A DNA stretch of 64,000 nucleotides from GCA-2705995 sp048267965. GTDB taxonomy: Bacteria; Bacteroidota; Bacteroidia; Flavobacteriales_G; Salibacteraceae. The stretch lies in the NCBI GenBank assembly GCA_048267965.1, contig JBLWWK010000008.1, positions 52,184-116,183 on the forward strand, in the 5' to 3' direction. This document shows, piece by piece, positions 32,852 to 42,052 of the stretch. The notes beneath the pieces were generated by a model, which saw nothing but the letters and a program-made list of their open reading frames with translations, was not told the DNA's origin and made no database searches. The position numbers and the translations under genes are program-made. The first letter of the stretch is position 1, and the number at the start of each line of letters is the position of its first letter.

Positions 32852-35095
32852 TGGGAGTGAAAACACCAATTCTCCAGTGGTGATTCTTACAATGTAATAG
32901 CCTGGAGCATAATGGTTGAGCGCTATGGTTGTGTTGAAAGAGTAGTTGTTTTTTACATCGATAATTTCTCCTTGCGCGCTGTAAATAACCAAATCGGCAG
33001 TTCCTGAACTGCCATCTATTTTTTCTACTGAAAATTGCTGAGAAGCCGGATTGGGGTAAAGCTTGTAAGGCGATCCGAAATTTGCTTCAAGTTGTGCCAT
33101 CATTTCTAACGGTCTGTACAGCGCAAAAGCCTTTAAATCTTGCACATTGTCGTGCCAAGCATAAACGGCACTAGGAATTTGCCAACGGTAAATATGTTCA
33201 GGAGCAAGTGGCTCGTATTCAGCTTCTAATTTCTCAATAAGTTGCAGCATTTTGCCAGTGGTAAACACATTTTCCATAGCCCACAAAAAACGACTATAAA
33301 ATTGGCCTTTAAAGCGTTCGTTTTGTAGCATAGCGCGTTGTAGCTCTGTGGCTCTATCGCTCCAGCTAGTTTCTTGAACATTACCTAGCAATACGTTTAA
33401 TCTTGAATTATCGAGATCAGAAAAACAGCGGTCGCAATCGAAAAATAGCCATCTCCATTTTCCATTTTCCCCTTTTTCTTTCCAAACTTTGGTATTAGAA
33501 TTTAACCAATCTTCATTGGCAACAAACAACTGCAAAATGTGGTAATCGATAAAATTCTCCACATCAATAAGCTGGTAAAGCGTATCGAATTGTTGATTAT
33601 CTGCTAAATCATGGGTACGCACATAATTCATCAGTTCATCAATTTCTTGTCGGTCGCCCTCAACAATTTCGTAGAAACCGCGATTAAAATCGCTTAAAGA
33701 AATTAAATCGTATTGGCCTTGGTCTAAGTTGTAAAGTCGTTTTATGTAATGCTCGTCTTGGCGTTCTCGTAAATTGTGAATTCCCCAATATTCGCCATTA
33801 ATAAGCACCACTGTTTGTCGGTAACTTTGGTAGTCTATATTTAGCGATTGAGCCAACTGATGACACAAAACATCTTTAAAAAAAGTGTTCGAAATATCGG
33901 CTCCTGCTGTTCTTAAAATTAAAGTAGGATAGTTGTTAAATGGCCGATCTTCAAAAAAAGAAAAATTAAACCCTTGGGCGGGGCTTTCGTTCGATTCGCC
34001 ATACAAACGCAATGATTTTTGAGGATAACTTCTCGAAGTATTTCCATTAATACGAATGCGTGCATTCTGTTTAATAATAGGCGTTCTGTTGGCTTCAAAA
34101 GCTTCTACGTGTACATCTCGTTCCCAAGCACCACCTTTTTGAAAATAGTTGCCCGTTGAGCCATCAAGTGAAGGAATAAAAGTGTTTCCCGGAACGTAAA
34201 TGCCTTCTTCATCGTCAAAAAAATCATCGCCTTCAACAATTAAACTAAAAAGCGTAGTTCGGTATTTCGATTCGGCATTTTCGTCAATCACAAAGGTTCT
34301 AAAAAGCTCATCGGTAACCGGGCAACCTTGGTAAAAACCACGCGCTCTTACCACCTGTGCCTTAAACACTTTGCCTTTCGGTTCGTTCCAAAGCGGAGAA
34401 GTGGGTTCGTCTGCGAATTTATCTTTCTGGTGCCGCTTGTTATACATCTCTAACGGCTCGGTGTAAACCGCTTCGGTGAGGTCGGCTTCATCGCCATCGA
34501 GCGAATAATAAATAGCTGTTCTTGGGTCGGTCACCGAAAGCGAAACCTCAAAAGCATCGGTAAAAAAGCCGCTGGCATGTGAGGCTAGCAAACTATCTTG
34601 ATAGCGAGTTATTGTAATAGAATCGCTCGTATTTAGAGCGTTAGGAGTAGGTTCGTTCAGCCATCGAAGTGTTGCCGTTTGGTTATACCTTCCAAAAGAT
34701 TTATCGGTAGGAACACAATCTGTATACAAGTAATCGACCAACTGAGAGTCGGGAGAAAACAAATAGATGGTGTCAGATCCATCGCGCAATGCAAAACTGG
34801 CTTCGTTAGCGGCAGTGGTTCCTTCGTTACCCGTAGCATAGATAAGGTAAACCCCGTTAGAAGCTATTTGATTTTCTTGAAAAACGAACTTATCAGGCTC
34901 TTGAAGCTCATCGCTGAGCATCCAACCTTGTAGCGCAACAGCATTTGCAGTTGGGTTGTAAATTTCTACCCAATCAGGTGTTTCATCGTTAAAGAACAAG
35001 GTAGAACGGTTGTTGGTTTGGTATTCGTTGATTACCAATTGACTATAGCCTGTGAGAGCCGTTGCCCAAAAACATATAAAGAACAGAATTCTCAA
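32834..35095 (-). CDS. CotH-kinase domain protein with lamin-tail and T9SS sorting domains
   Basis: The 753 residues begin with a signal peptide, then a lamin-tail domain (about 20-130; LVINEYQTNNRSTLFF), a chitobiase-like C-terminal fold around 160-250 (AIYYSLDGDEADLTEAVY), and a CotH domain about 330-600 with NARIRINGNTSRSYPQKS, ILRTAGADISNTFFKD, HNLRERQDEHYIK and WRWLFFDCDRCF, where the aspartates fit the kinase-like active site. The last 75 residues (LYPNPASQQFSVEK...) are a type IX secretion tail. The protein should be exported to the cell surface. A motif variant lies at 34706-34715. Confidence 0.9.
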   Translation of the reverse strand: MRILFFICFWATALTGYSQLVINEYQTNNRSTLFFNDETPDWVEIYNPTANAVALQGWMLSDELQEPDKFVFQENQIASNGVYLIYATGNEGTTAANEASFALRDGSDTIYLFSPDSQLVDYLYTDCVPTDKSFGRYNQTATLRWLNEPTPNALNTSDSITITRYQDSLLASHASGFFTDAFEVSLSVTDPRTAIYYSLDGDEADLTEAVYTEPLEMYNKRHQKDKFADEPTSPLWNEPKGKVFKAQVVRARGFYQGCPVTDELFRTFVIDENAESKYRTTLFSLIVEGDDFFDDEEGIYVPGNTFIPSLDGSTGNYFQKGGAWERDVHVEAFEANRTPIIKQNARIRINGNTSRSYPQKSLRLYGESNESPAQGFNFSFFEDRPFNNYPTLILRTAGADISNTFFKDVLCHQLAQSLNIDYQSYRQTVVLINGEYWGIHNLRERQDEHYIKRLYNLDQGQYDLISLSDFNRGFYEIVEGDRQEIDELMNYVRTHDLADNQQFDTLYQLIDVENFIDYHILQLFVANEDWLNSNTKVWKEKGENGKWRWLFFDCDRCFSDLDNSRLNVLLGNVQETSWSDRATELQRAMLQNERFKGQFYSRFLWAMENVFTTGKMLQLIEKLEAEYEPLAPEHIYRWQIPSAVYAWHDNVQDLKAFALYRPLEMMAQLEANFGSPYKLYPNPASQQFSVEKIDGSSGTADLVIYSAQGEIIDVKNNYSFNTTIALNHYAPGYYIVRITTGELVFSLPLVVFQ

Positions 35096-35661
35096 AACAA
35101 ATAGCCTATTTTAAAAGCAAGTAGCACAATAGAAAGCCGGTCGGTATAATTTTCGCCTGCAGCTTCGTATTCTACACTGGCGTATTGTTGGCGATAACTC
35201 ACATTAAAGAGGAGGGTTCCTGCCTTTTCAAGGGGCAATTTGTAGCCAATTCCTGGGCTAAACATTATACCTCCTGTGTAGGTGTAACTGTTATACCGAG
35301 CGTAATCATCGTTCCACATAAGTGTATACCCAAGTTGACCAGTAAAATAAGCAGAGCGTTTATTTTTTTTGATAAAAGCTTTTAAGTCGAAGAAAATGGG
35401 AACCCATTGATCATTGTCGAATTGCTCGTAGCCAACGCCTAAACCGGCAAAAACGCGTTCGTGAAATTCAAAATCGGCAATAGCGTGTGCTCCTAATCCA
35501 TTTTTAAACACAAAGTTTTCAGAATTAATTAAACCGCCCACTCCGTAATTTACTTCGAAAGAAGGGTGAATTTTAAGGGGTTCGTTTTCTTTTTCTTGTG
35601 CGAACCCGCTAACCGCGAGAAAAAAGAAAAGCGTAAAAATTTGAAATATTCTGATCCACAT
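35092..35661 (-). CDS. Outer-membrane beta-barrel protein
   Basis: 189 residues with a signal peptide (about 1-21) and alternating strands (HAIADFEFHERVFAGLGVGYE, SAYFTGQLGYTLMW, AGTLLFNVSYRQQYA), ending in FKIGYLF, a terminal aromatic strand. The gene starts upstream of and overlaps the CotH gene by 4 bases, so the two are probably cotranscribed. No enzymatic role is suggested; the barrel may help display the CotH protein, which is inference. Confidence 0.75.
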   Translation of the reverse strand: MWIRIFQIFTLFFFLAVSGFAQEKENEPLKIHPSFEVNYGVGGLINSENFVFKNGLGAHAIADFEFHERVFAGLGVGYEQFDNDQWVPIFFDLKAFIKKNKRSAYFTGQLGYTLMWNDDYARYNSYTYTGGIMFSPGIGYKLPLEKAGTLLFNVSYRQQYASVEYEAAGENYTDRLSIVLLAFKIGYLF

Positions 35662-35716
35662 AGCTGGATGTTTGCGAGCAAAGATAGCAGAGTAGAACAG
35701 ACCACTCTCAATGATG

Positions 35717-35724
35717 TACCTTTG
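35717..35724 (+). promoter_or_regulatory. -7 element TACCTTTG before the cyclase gene
   Basis: Exact TAnnTTTG match 34 bases before the ATG of the nucleotide cyclase, in the divergent gap to the beta-barrel gene. It is identical to the octamers before the genes at 917 and 7510. Confidence 0.5.
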
Positions 35725-35758
35725 TCTGCTCTTTTAATGGTTAGAATTCGATTTATTT

Positions 35759-36865
35759 ATGATGAAGTTGGTAAATTCTTTTTGGAACCGATTAGTTTCA
35801 GAGAGAATTAAGTTCTACATATCGTGGCGACTGGCCATGGCAAGTACCTTAATCTTTGCAGGGTTAACGTGGGGTTTTGTTTCTACGTTCGAAATGGGTT
35901 TTGGAGTAGAATTAACACTAAACATCACTACTTTCTTCGCTTTTTTTGTTAGCACCTTAGTAGGGTTGTTGATTGCCACGCTGCTAGAGGTTCTGGTTTT
36001 TAAACGAATTTTTAGAAAGTGGGCATTTGGCTGGGCATTATTGCTAAAAACCATTTTGTCTTCTCTAATTGTAATTGCTCTCATCATTGGTAGCGCCTAT
36101 GTTTTTCAAATCGTTTTTGGCGATTTCCCAGTTATTGGGAAAATTCGAATGAATCCGAGCGAAATATTTACAGTTCCCGTTTTTTGGGGAATTGCCATTT
36201 ATTGGGGAGCCATTATCGACATTAATTTCTTCTTTTTAAGTGTTCATACCTTAACAGGCGATACACTTTTTGCTCAATATGCGAAAGGCAGATTTTATAA
36301 GCCTTCTGCTGAAAGTCGTGTGTTTCTATTTGTAGATATGGATGGTTCTGTAAAAACAGCAGAACGATTGGGAAACGATCAATACTTTAGGTTGCTCAAC
36401 GAAGTGTATTACGATTTTAGCGCACCCATAGAACAGTTCGATGCAGAGATTTACCAATTTGTAGGTGATGAAATTATTATGAGCTGGAATTTTAAAGAAG
36501 GAATAGAACGCAACCGATGTGTTCGTTTGTTTTTTGAATTACAACGGGTTTTGGAAGAAAACAGAGAGAAATATCAAAAGAAATATGGAGCGGCTCCTAC
36601 TTTTAAAGGAGCCTTGCACTTTGGAGACGTAATTGCCGGTGAGGTGGGCTTTGTAAGAACCGGCATTATCTATAGCGGTGAAGTAATTAATACTACAGCT
36701 CGTTTAGAAAGAATGGCAGGGAGTCTCAAACGTAAATTATTAGTAACCGATGATCTCTTTTTCGAACTCAATGCTGAAAGCCTAGACTACGAGAATTTAG
36801 GTAAAGTCACTTTAAAAGGAATTGTTGAGAAGCATACTATTTATGCGGTAGACGGCATTCGTTAA
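35759..36865 (+). CDS. Membrane-anchored class III nucleotide cyclase
   Basis: The 368 residues have four membrane segments in the first 170 (about 24-42, 54-78, 90-118, 140-160) and a C-terminal class III cyclase domain (about 185-365). The two metal-binding aspartates are present: Asp193 in FVDMDGSVKTAE and Asp237 in FVGDEIIMSW. The segment GAAPTFKGALHFGDVIAGEVG is the typical second half. The base specificity (A, G, C or U) cannot be read off with confidence. An HD-Pycsar-type effector-like gene lies 850 bases downstream, which raises the chance of a signalling or defence link. Confidence 0.85.
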   Translation: MMKLVNSFWNRLVSERIKFYISWRLAMASTLIFAGLTWGFVSTFEMGFGVELTLNITTFFAFFVSTLVGLLIATLLEVLVFKRIFRKWAFGWALLLKTILSSLIVIALIIGSAYVFQIVFGDFPVIGKIRMNPSEIFTVPVFWGIAIYWGAIIDINFFFLSVHTLTGDTLFAQYAKGRFYKPSAESRVFLFVDMDGSVKTAERLGNDQYFRLLNEVYYDFSAPIEQFDAEIYQFVGDEIIMSWNFKEGIERNRCVRLFFELQRVLEENREKYQKKYGAAPTFKGALHFGDVIAGEVGFVRTGIIYSGEVINTTARLERMAGSLKRKLLVTDDLFFELNAESLDYENLGKVTLKGIVEKHTIYAVDGIR

Positions 36866-37680
36866 GGTTGCCAACATCTAATTCTTGCTGATTTGCCACT
36901 GCCCTCGTTGGCCACCAAAAAGGTGTTGTTTAGATACTGTAATCCTTCCGGTTGTCTATGGTCGTCTTTATCTAAATTAAAGCCGTTTACCACTTTTCCG
37001 CTTTTGTTGAGCACTGCAATTTGTTGGCTCCTACCCGATAAAACATAAAGAAATTGGTATTTCTCATCCCAGCTGATGGCAGAAGGGGCAAACGAAGAAC
37101 GACCATATCTTTTATGAAATTCTTTTGTGTTGATGGTAAAAGCGGGCGTTTTATTTAACTGGTGAGACGTTAACGAATACCGATAAATGGCTTTGATTTT
37201 TTCACTTAAACCAGGGGCGTTTTCTTTTACAGCAATAAAAAGAGAATGGGTAGCTTTATCGTAACAAAGGCCTTCACTTTCGCTGTCTTCAAGATAAGGT
37301 ACTCGGTGTTTTTGTGTGCGATATTCACCCTCAAGTTTGGTTACTTGAAAAAGAACAGCATCTGAACGTAAAACCCAAATGTCTCCTGATGGAGTGGTTG
37401 TAATGCCTTCAAAATCACCTTCGTTGGTAAATTCGGTAAGCTTTTCTACTTTTCCGTTTTCCCAAATTCGGTAAATTTTGCCGTCTTCGTCTTGAACGGC
37501 CAAAACAGTTTGTTCTTGGTAAGCTGTGAGACCTGAAATCTCGATTAGCTTATTGGGCAATTTCATGCCACACCAACCATCTGCTTTGCTGGGTATCGAT
37601 GAGCAGTTTACAATCAACATAGCGCATGCGAATAGGCTAACGAAATAAACTATATGTTTGGAAGGCTGATTTACAGACAT
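36862..37680 (-). CDS. SdiA-regulated-like lipoprotein (beta-propeller)
   Basis: I place the start at the ATG at 37680 (272 residues); longer versions would overlap the divergent HD gene. A signal with ACAMLIVNC suggests a lipoprotein (Cys about 26). The body repeats propeller-like strands: LIEISGLTAYQEQTVLAVQD, GDFEGITTTPSGDIWVL, DSESEGLCYDKATHSLFIA and PEGLQYLNNTFLVANEG, the pattern of the SdiA-regulated family. It ends with a 4-base overlap with the cyclase on the opposite strand. Function unknown; perhaps calcium-binding or phytase-like by fold. Confidence 0.65.
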   Translation of the reverse strand: MSVNQPSKHIVYFVSLFACAMLIVNCSSIPSKADGWCGMKLPNKLIEISGLTAYQEQTVLAVQDEDGKIYRIWENGKVEKLTEFTNEGDFEGITTTPSGDIWVLRSDAVLFQVTKLEGEYRTQKHRVPYLEDSESEGLCYDKATHSLFIAVKENAPGLSEKIKAIYRYSLTSHQLNKTPAFTINTKEFHKRYGRSSFAPSAISWDEKYQFLYVLSGRSQQIAVLNKSGKVVNGFNLDKDDHRQPEGLQYLNNTFLVANEGSGKSARIRCWQP

Positions 37681-37714
37681 TATCATCGCTAAATTTTGCA
37701 ACTTTGCATCTCGT

Positions 37715-38935
37715 ATGGCCGAAGTGAGTATTACCAATAAAGCCGAAGAATACGTATTACGTTTTCTCAAAAATAATCTATCTCCTGCATTTACCTTTCA
37801 CACATTTGGGCATGCATCTGATGTGGTTGCTGCTGCGCGTGAAATCGGGGAAGGAACCGGCCTCTCTACCGAAGAAATTGAAATTGTTGAACTAGCTGCA
37901 TGGTTTCACGATGTGGGCTATGCAAAAGGCAAAGAAGAACACGAAGAGTTGGGCTGGCAAGTTGCTCAAGAGTTTTTAGAAAGAGAGAACTATCCGAAAG
38001 AAAAACAAGAACAAGTACGCAAATGCATTTTAGCTACTCGCCTTGATCACAACGCAGAAAACCCATTAGAATGTGTAATGGCAGATGCCGACCTTTCTCA
38101 CCTCGGAGGTACCAGCCACGCTACCAAAAGTGAATTGCTTCGCCAAGAATTGAAAGCCGCTTGCAACATTAATTTCTCTGATATTAAGTGGCTAGAGCAA
38201 GACATTGCATTTTTGCTAAAACACACCTATTGCACTGTTTATGCTCAGAAAAAATACCATAACCAGAAAGTAGAAAATCTTTTAGCCATGCAAAAACGCT
38301 TGGCTAAATTGCAAGAGAAAAAAGCAAAGAAAAAGGCCGAAAAAGAAAGTGACTTACTCAAGCGAGAAGTACTCGATTTAAAAAATGCCAAATACAGAAG
38401 TTCAGATCGAGGGGTGCAAACCATGTTTCGCGTTACACTTCGAAATCACATACAACTCAGTGCCATTGCCGATAACAAAGCCAACATTATGTTGTCTATT
38501 AATGCCATTATTATCTCGATTATTGTAAGTGGCGTGGGGCCTAAAATCTTGACCAAATATTCTCATTTAATGATTCCGATGTTGATGATGGTTTTAACCA
38601 GCATTATCACCATCTTATTGGCCGTAAAAAGCACCCGACCAAAAATTACTAGCGGTAAGTTTACCGAAGAAGATATTACTTCGAAACGCGCTAACTTGCT
38701 CTTCTTTGGTAACTTTCACAATATGCCATTGCCCGATTTTGAAAGAGGGTTTCAGGCCATGATTAACGATAAAGATTTTTTATACGATTCGCTGACCAGA
38801 GATTTCTATTACTTAGGCCAAGTTTTAGGTAAGAAATATAGCTATTTAAGCAAGTGCTACACGGTTTTTGCTATTGGCTACGTAGTTTCCATTATCGCTT
38901 TAATTATTGCTGTTGGCTTTAAATATTATTGGTAA
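37715..38935 (+). CDS. HD-domain protein with Pycsar effector-type membrane domain
   Basis: The 406 residues hold an HD phosphohydrolase domain (about 20-200): His29/His33, His65-Asp66 in WFHDVGY and Asp124/Asp126 in DADLSHLG. A charged coiled coil (about 195-230) follows, and then a domain with IQLSAIADNKANIMLSINAI and three to four membrane segments (about 245-400), which matches the PycTM-type effector domain of Pycsar anti-phage systems. In those systems cCMP or cUMP from a cyclase makes the effector damage the membrane. The HD domain could hydrolyse a nucleotide. Similar proteins occur outside defence islands, so a housekeeping role is also possible. Confidence 0.8.
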   Translation: MAEVSITNKAEEYVLRFLKNNLSPAFTFHTFGHASDVVAAAREIGEGTGLSTEEIEIVELAAWFHDVGYAKGKEEHEELGWQVAQEFLERENYPKEKQEQVRKCILATRLDHNAENPLECVMADADLSHLGGTSHATKSELLRQELKAACNINFSDIKWLEQDIAFLLKHTYCTVYAQKKYHNQKVENLLAMQKRLAKLQEKKAKKKAEKESDLLKREVLDLKNAKYRSSDRGVQTMFRVTLRNHIQLSAIADNKANIMLSINAIIISIIVSGVGPKILTKYSHLMIPMLMMVLTSIITILLAVKSTRPKITSGKFTEEDITSKRANLLFFGNFHNMPLPDFERGFQAMINDKDFLYDSLTRDFYYLGQVLGKKYSYLSKCYTVFAIGYVVSIIALIIAVGFKYYW

Positions 38936-38971
38936 AAAGGGAGCGAATCTTGTTCGGGAGATGAGAAAGCG

Positions 38972-39343
38972 CTAAAACGGATTTTCAGATATATTTTCTT
39001 CTTGGTGAATAGTTTTCCAACCTGTTTTTCGGTGGGTTTTAATGAACAATTTTAGCGGCCAAGCCAATAAAAAGTACAACAAGAAAAGCACAATTGTACT
39101 TACCAATTCGCCAAGAAATCCGCCAAAAACTAACCAAGCCCATAATGGTTTTTGCATCACGGTAGGAACCGCTATTCCAACGAGTCCTATGGTTCCTACT
39201 ACTAGGCTAATGAACAAAGGAAAGGTGGAGAATGCCCAAAAGAATGCCGCCAATAGCAAGAATAACCCCGAAAAAATGAATTGTTTCCGTTTTTTCTCAC
39301 TGTTGGTTGCTGCCGTTTCAAGAATAGGCTTAGTCCATTTCAT
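38972..39343 (-). CDS. SxtJ-like small membrane protein
   Basis: A 123-residue protein with a basic start and three membrane segments (about 22-40, 46-62, 70-95) and a polar end. It lies directly after a carbamoyltransferase gene, with a 14-base overlap, which is the standard place of SxtJ family proteins. Role unknown; family members always go with NodU/CmcH carbamoyltransferases. Two motif copies are near each other at 39161-39170 and 39191-39199. Confidence 0.68.
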   Translation of the reverse strand: MKWTKPILETAATNSEKKRKQFIFSGLFLLLAAFFWAFSTFPLFISLVVGTIGLVGIAVPTVMQKPLWAWLVFGGFLGELVSTIVLFLLYFLLAWPLKLFIKTHRKTGWKTIHQEENISENPF

Positions 39344-41075
39344 ACGCAGTGTTTACAGTTGGGAGAGCATCTATTTCTTCTTTTACAATCACATATTGGT
39401 GCAGAACCAATACATCTAAACCCGTAGATAGAAAGCACCGAATGGCGTCTTGTGGAGTTTCTACAATGGGTTCCCCGCGCTGGTTAAAAGAGGTGTTAAT
39501 TAAGACAGGAATTCCCGATAAATCGGTCATCTTTTGTAGTAGTTGGTGCAGCTTCTGATTTTGCTTTTCGGTAACGGTTTGAACCCGAGAACTGCCATCT
39601 TTATGCACGCAGGCTGGCATTTTAGAGGGCTGTTTGCACTGAACCGTAAATTGCATGTATGCGTGGTTGCCAATGGTCTTAAACCATTGCTGGGCTTCTT
39701 CGGCAAGAACTACCGGAGCAAAGGGCCTAAAATCTTCGCGCTTTTTTACTTGTATGTTTAGGTTGCTTTGCATTTCTGCCTTTACAGGTGAAGCTAAAAT
39801 ACTTCGGTTCCCTAAAGCACGAGGTCCCCATTCAGCGGCATCTTGAAACCAGCCCACTGTCTTTTGTTCTAAAAGCAATTTTGCCACCTGAGAGGTTAAC
39901 CTTTCAGAAGCGTACTTTTTATACGGTAGTTGAAATTGGGTGAAGGCTTTTTCAAGTTCTTTAGAAGAGTATGTTTTTCCCCAATAGGGATGAGAAAATG
40001 TCGCGTTCTTGACGCTGTGTTTCTTCTGAAAGCGAGCACCTAAAAGAGCTGCTCCTAATGCCCCACCATCGTCTCCGCAAGCTGGCTGAATCCAAATCGA
40101 ATCAAAAATTTTGGCGTTAGTAAGCACGCTATTCGCCACACAATTAAGAGCTACACCGCCCGCCAAACAAAGGTTGTTTTGCTGAGTGATGGCTTTTACG
40201 TGTTGTGCTTGAGCAACAATTATTTCTTCAGTAACTTTTTGAATCGAAGCGGCCACATTGGCGTAAAAAGGAGATATTTCAGTTTCTGCCTTACGTGCGG
40301 CCTTGCCGAAAAGTTTTTCGAATGGTGCGTTGTACATTTTTAATCCACGATGAAAATGAAAGAATTTCATATTCAGTTCGATGCTACCATTGGCTGAAAT
40401 GGTCACCAAATTATCGCGAATTAAATCGGTGTAAATAGCCTTTCCGTAAGGTGCTAAACCCATCAGTTTGTATTCTCCTGAGTTAACCTTAAAGCCGCAA
40501 TAAGCCGTAAAAGTAGAGTAAAGCATCCCCAACGAATGTGGAAATTGCTGGGTAGCAAGCGTGGTGAGTTTACCGTTGTTAAACACTCCGAAACTTGAAG
40601 TTTCTTGTTCTCCTACGGCATCCATTACTAAAAAGGCTCCTTCTTGAAATGGAGCCGTAAAACAGGCACTGGCCGCATGGCTTTCGTGGTGTTTGGCAAA
40701 TAATAATTGTCCTGAAAACTGGAGCTCTTTTCGAATAAGGTGAGGAATCCAAATTTTCTCTTTTAACCAGCTTTTGAGTGCTTTTTGAAATGGTAGAAAA
40801 GCAAACGGAGCTTCTTTTACAAAGGTTTCTACCACACGTTCGAATTTTACAAAAGGCTTTTCGTAAAAAACGATTTTCTGTACAGTTTCTATTGAAATAT
40901 TGGCTTTTTCAAGGCAGTAATTTACCGCTAAAACGGGTAGGTTGCTATCGTGCTTTTTGCGCGAAAGACGTTCTTCGGCAATAGCACAAACAATTTCTCC
41001 ATCGCAGAGTAAGCAAGCGGCAGAATCGTGGTAAAACGCAGAAATTCCCAAAATATAAACAGGCGGTTTTTTCAT
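39330..41075 (-). CDS. Carbamoyltransferase (NodU/CmcH family)
   Basis: The 581 residues make an enzyme that moves a carbamoyl group from carbamoyl phosphate to a hydroxyl, through a carbamoyl-adenylate. The N-terminal half has ILGISAFYHDSAACLL and the metal-site HHESHAASACFTAPF; then GGVALNCVANSVL and, in the C-terminal half, WFQDAAEWGPRALGNRSILASP, all family signatures. It probably carbamoylates a sugar of the surface polysaccharide. It is coupled to the SGNH-like gene before (4-base overlap) and the SxtJ-like gene after. Confidence 0.92.
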   Translation of the reverse strand: MKKPPVYILGISAFYHDSAACLLCDGEIVCAIAEERLSRKKHDSNLPVLAVNYCLEKANISIETVQKIVFYEKPFVKFERVVETFVKEAPFAFLPFQKALKSWLKEKIWIPHLIRKELQFSGQLLFAKHHESHAASACFTAPFQEGAFLVMDAVGEQETSSFGVFNNGKLTTLATQQFPHSLGMLYSTFTAYCGFKVNSGEYKLMGLAPYGKAIYTDLIRDNLVTISANGSIELNMKFFHFHRGLKMYNAPFEKLFGKAARKAETEISPFYANVAASIQKVTEEIIVAQAQHVKAITQQNNLCLAGGVALNCVANSVLTNAKIFDSIWIQPACGDDGGALGAALLGARFQKKHSVKNATFSHPYWGKTYSSKELEKAFTQFQLPYKKYASERLTSQVAKLLLEQKTVGWFQDAAEWGPRALGNRSILASPVKAEMQSNLNIQVKKREDFRPFAPVVLAEEAQQWFKTIGNHAYMQFTVQCKQPSKMPACVHKDGSSRVQTVTEKQNQKLHQLLQKMTDLSGIPVLINTSFNQRGEPIVETPQDAIRCFLSTGLDVLVLHQYVIVKEEIDALPTVNTAYEMD

Positions 41076-42052
41076 GGTTTAGCCAGTTTTTGGGTAATCC
41101 AATCGCCTAAAAGTTGTTGGCCTTTTGGGTTCAAGTGCTCATCGTTCGAGAAATAGCAAGCTGTTCCCTTGTTTTCTGCTTTTTGTAACATTTCGGTAGG
41201 ATCCCAAACTGCTTCTATTCCTAATTCTTGTTTTAACCGTTGAATTACCGGATAAGATGGAGAAACTAAAAAACGGTTGGCGCCCAGCTTTACGTAATCT
41301 TCTCGATAGCGCTCGTGAACGGCCACCGCATGAGGTATTACCAAAACATGAAACTCAACCGAGTCGGCTAAATTTTCGCGAATCGATTGTAGGTAGTCTA
41401 CTTGTTTCTCAAAAGCCGATTTAAAAGGTGTGTTGAGGTAATAGGTTTTATTGAGGTAATCAGGAAAAGCATCGGTATACATTTTGGTTCTTCCAGAGTA
41501 TTTCTCTACCGAAAAAGCGGCTTCCGTTTTAGATTCTTGCTCTTCGTTGAAATCAGAATTGAGCAAATTGCTCAGTTGGGCTAATCGATAATTCAAGTAG
41601 TTTAAACTTCTAAACACCGAACTAGCCGAAAAGTATACGTTTCTAAAAAAGCTCAACTTTTCCCAATTGGTGGGTAGGGCTTCTTCTACCAAATCGTTGC
41701 CGAGATAGATTTGGCAAATAACCTGTTGAGGTGATGTTGTTTTTAACCGTTGACGAGACATGTAAAAGGCGTGCCTCATTGTAGTGCCAGGAATGGCTGA
41801 ATTGATAACGTTTTCGGTTCCTACCGTTAAGCGAATAGAGCTAACATAGCTTGTTAAATCGGCAGAAAACGAATCGCCAAAAATTAGAATAGTCGGCTTT
41901 TGAGAAGGTTGCTCAGCATTTAAATGCCGATAAGAGGCCGCGTAAAAATCGATGAGCTGGTAGCGGTAAATTATTTCGAAAATCACCAGTGAAACCAGCA
42001 AGACGATTATTGTTTTTATGAATCGAGAAATAAATTTTAGGGCTTTTTTCAC
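41072..42052 (-). CDS. SGNH/GDSL-type membrane-anchored hydrolase-like protein
   Basis: The 326 residues have an N-terminal membrane anchor (about 8-28) and an SGNH fold: LIFGDSFSADL (Ser nucleophile block, about 55-65), the oxyanion Asn in IYLGND, and the DEHLNPKGQ block near the end with Asp and His. It may add or remove an acyl group on an extracytoplasmic sugar. It lies between the polymerase and carbamoyltransferase genes with overlaps of 4 bases on each side, so it is part of the operon. A motif copy at 41816-41825 reads Val-Gly-Thr. Confidence 0.78.
   Translation of the reverse strand: MKKALKFISRFIKTIIVLLVSLVIFEIIYRYQLIDFYAASYRHLNAEQPSQKPTILIFGDSFSADLTSYVSSIRLTVGTENVINSAIPGTTMRHAFYMSRQRLKTTSPQQVICQIYLGNDLVEEALPTNWEKLSFFRNVYFSASSVFRSLNYLNYRLAQLSNLLNSDFNEEQESKTEAAFSVEKYSGRTKMYTDAFPDYLNKTYYLNTPFKSAFEKQVDYLQSIRENLADSVEFHVLVIPHAVAVHERYREDYVKLGANRFLVSPSYPVIQRLKQELGIEAVWDPTEMLQKAENKGTACYFSNDEHLNPKGQQLLGDWITQKLAKP

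Noticed and set aside
37681..37770. Longer N terminus of the SdiA-regulated-like lipoprotein
   Set aside because: It would overlap the start of the divergent HD gene, and the lipoprotein signal begins after the later methionine.
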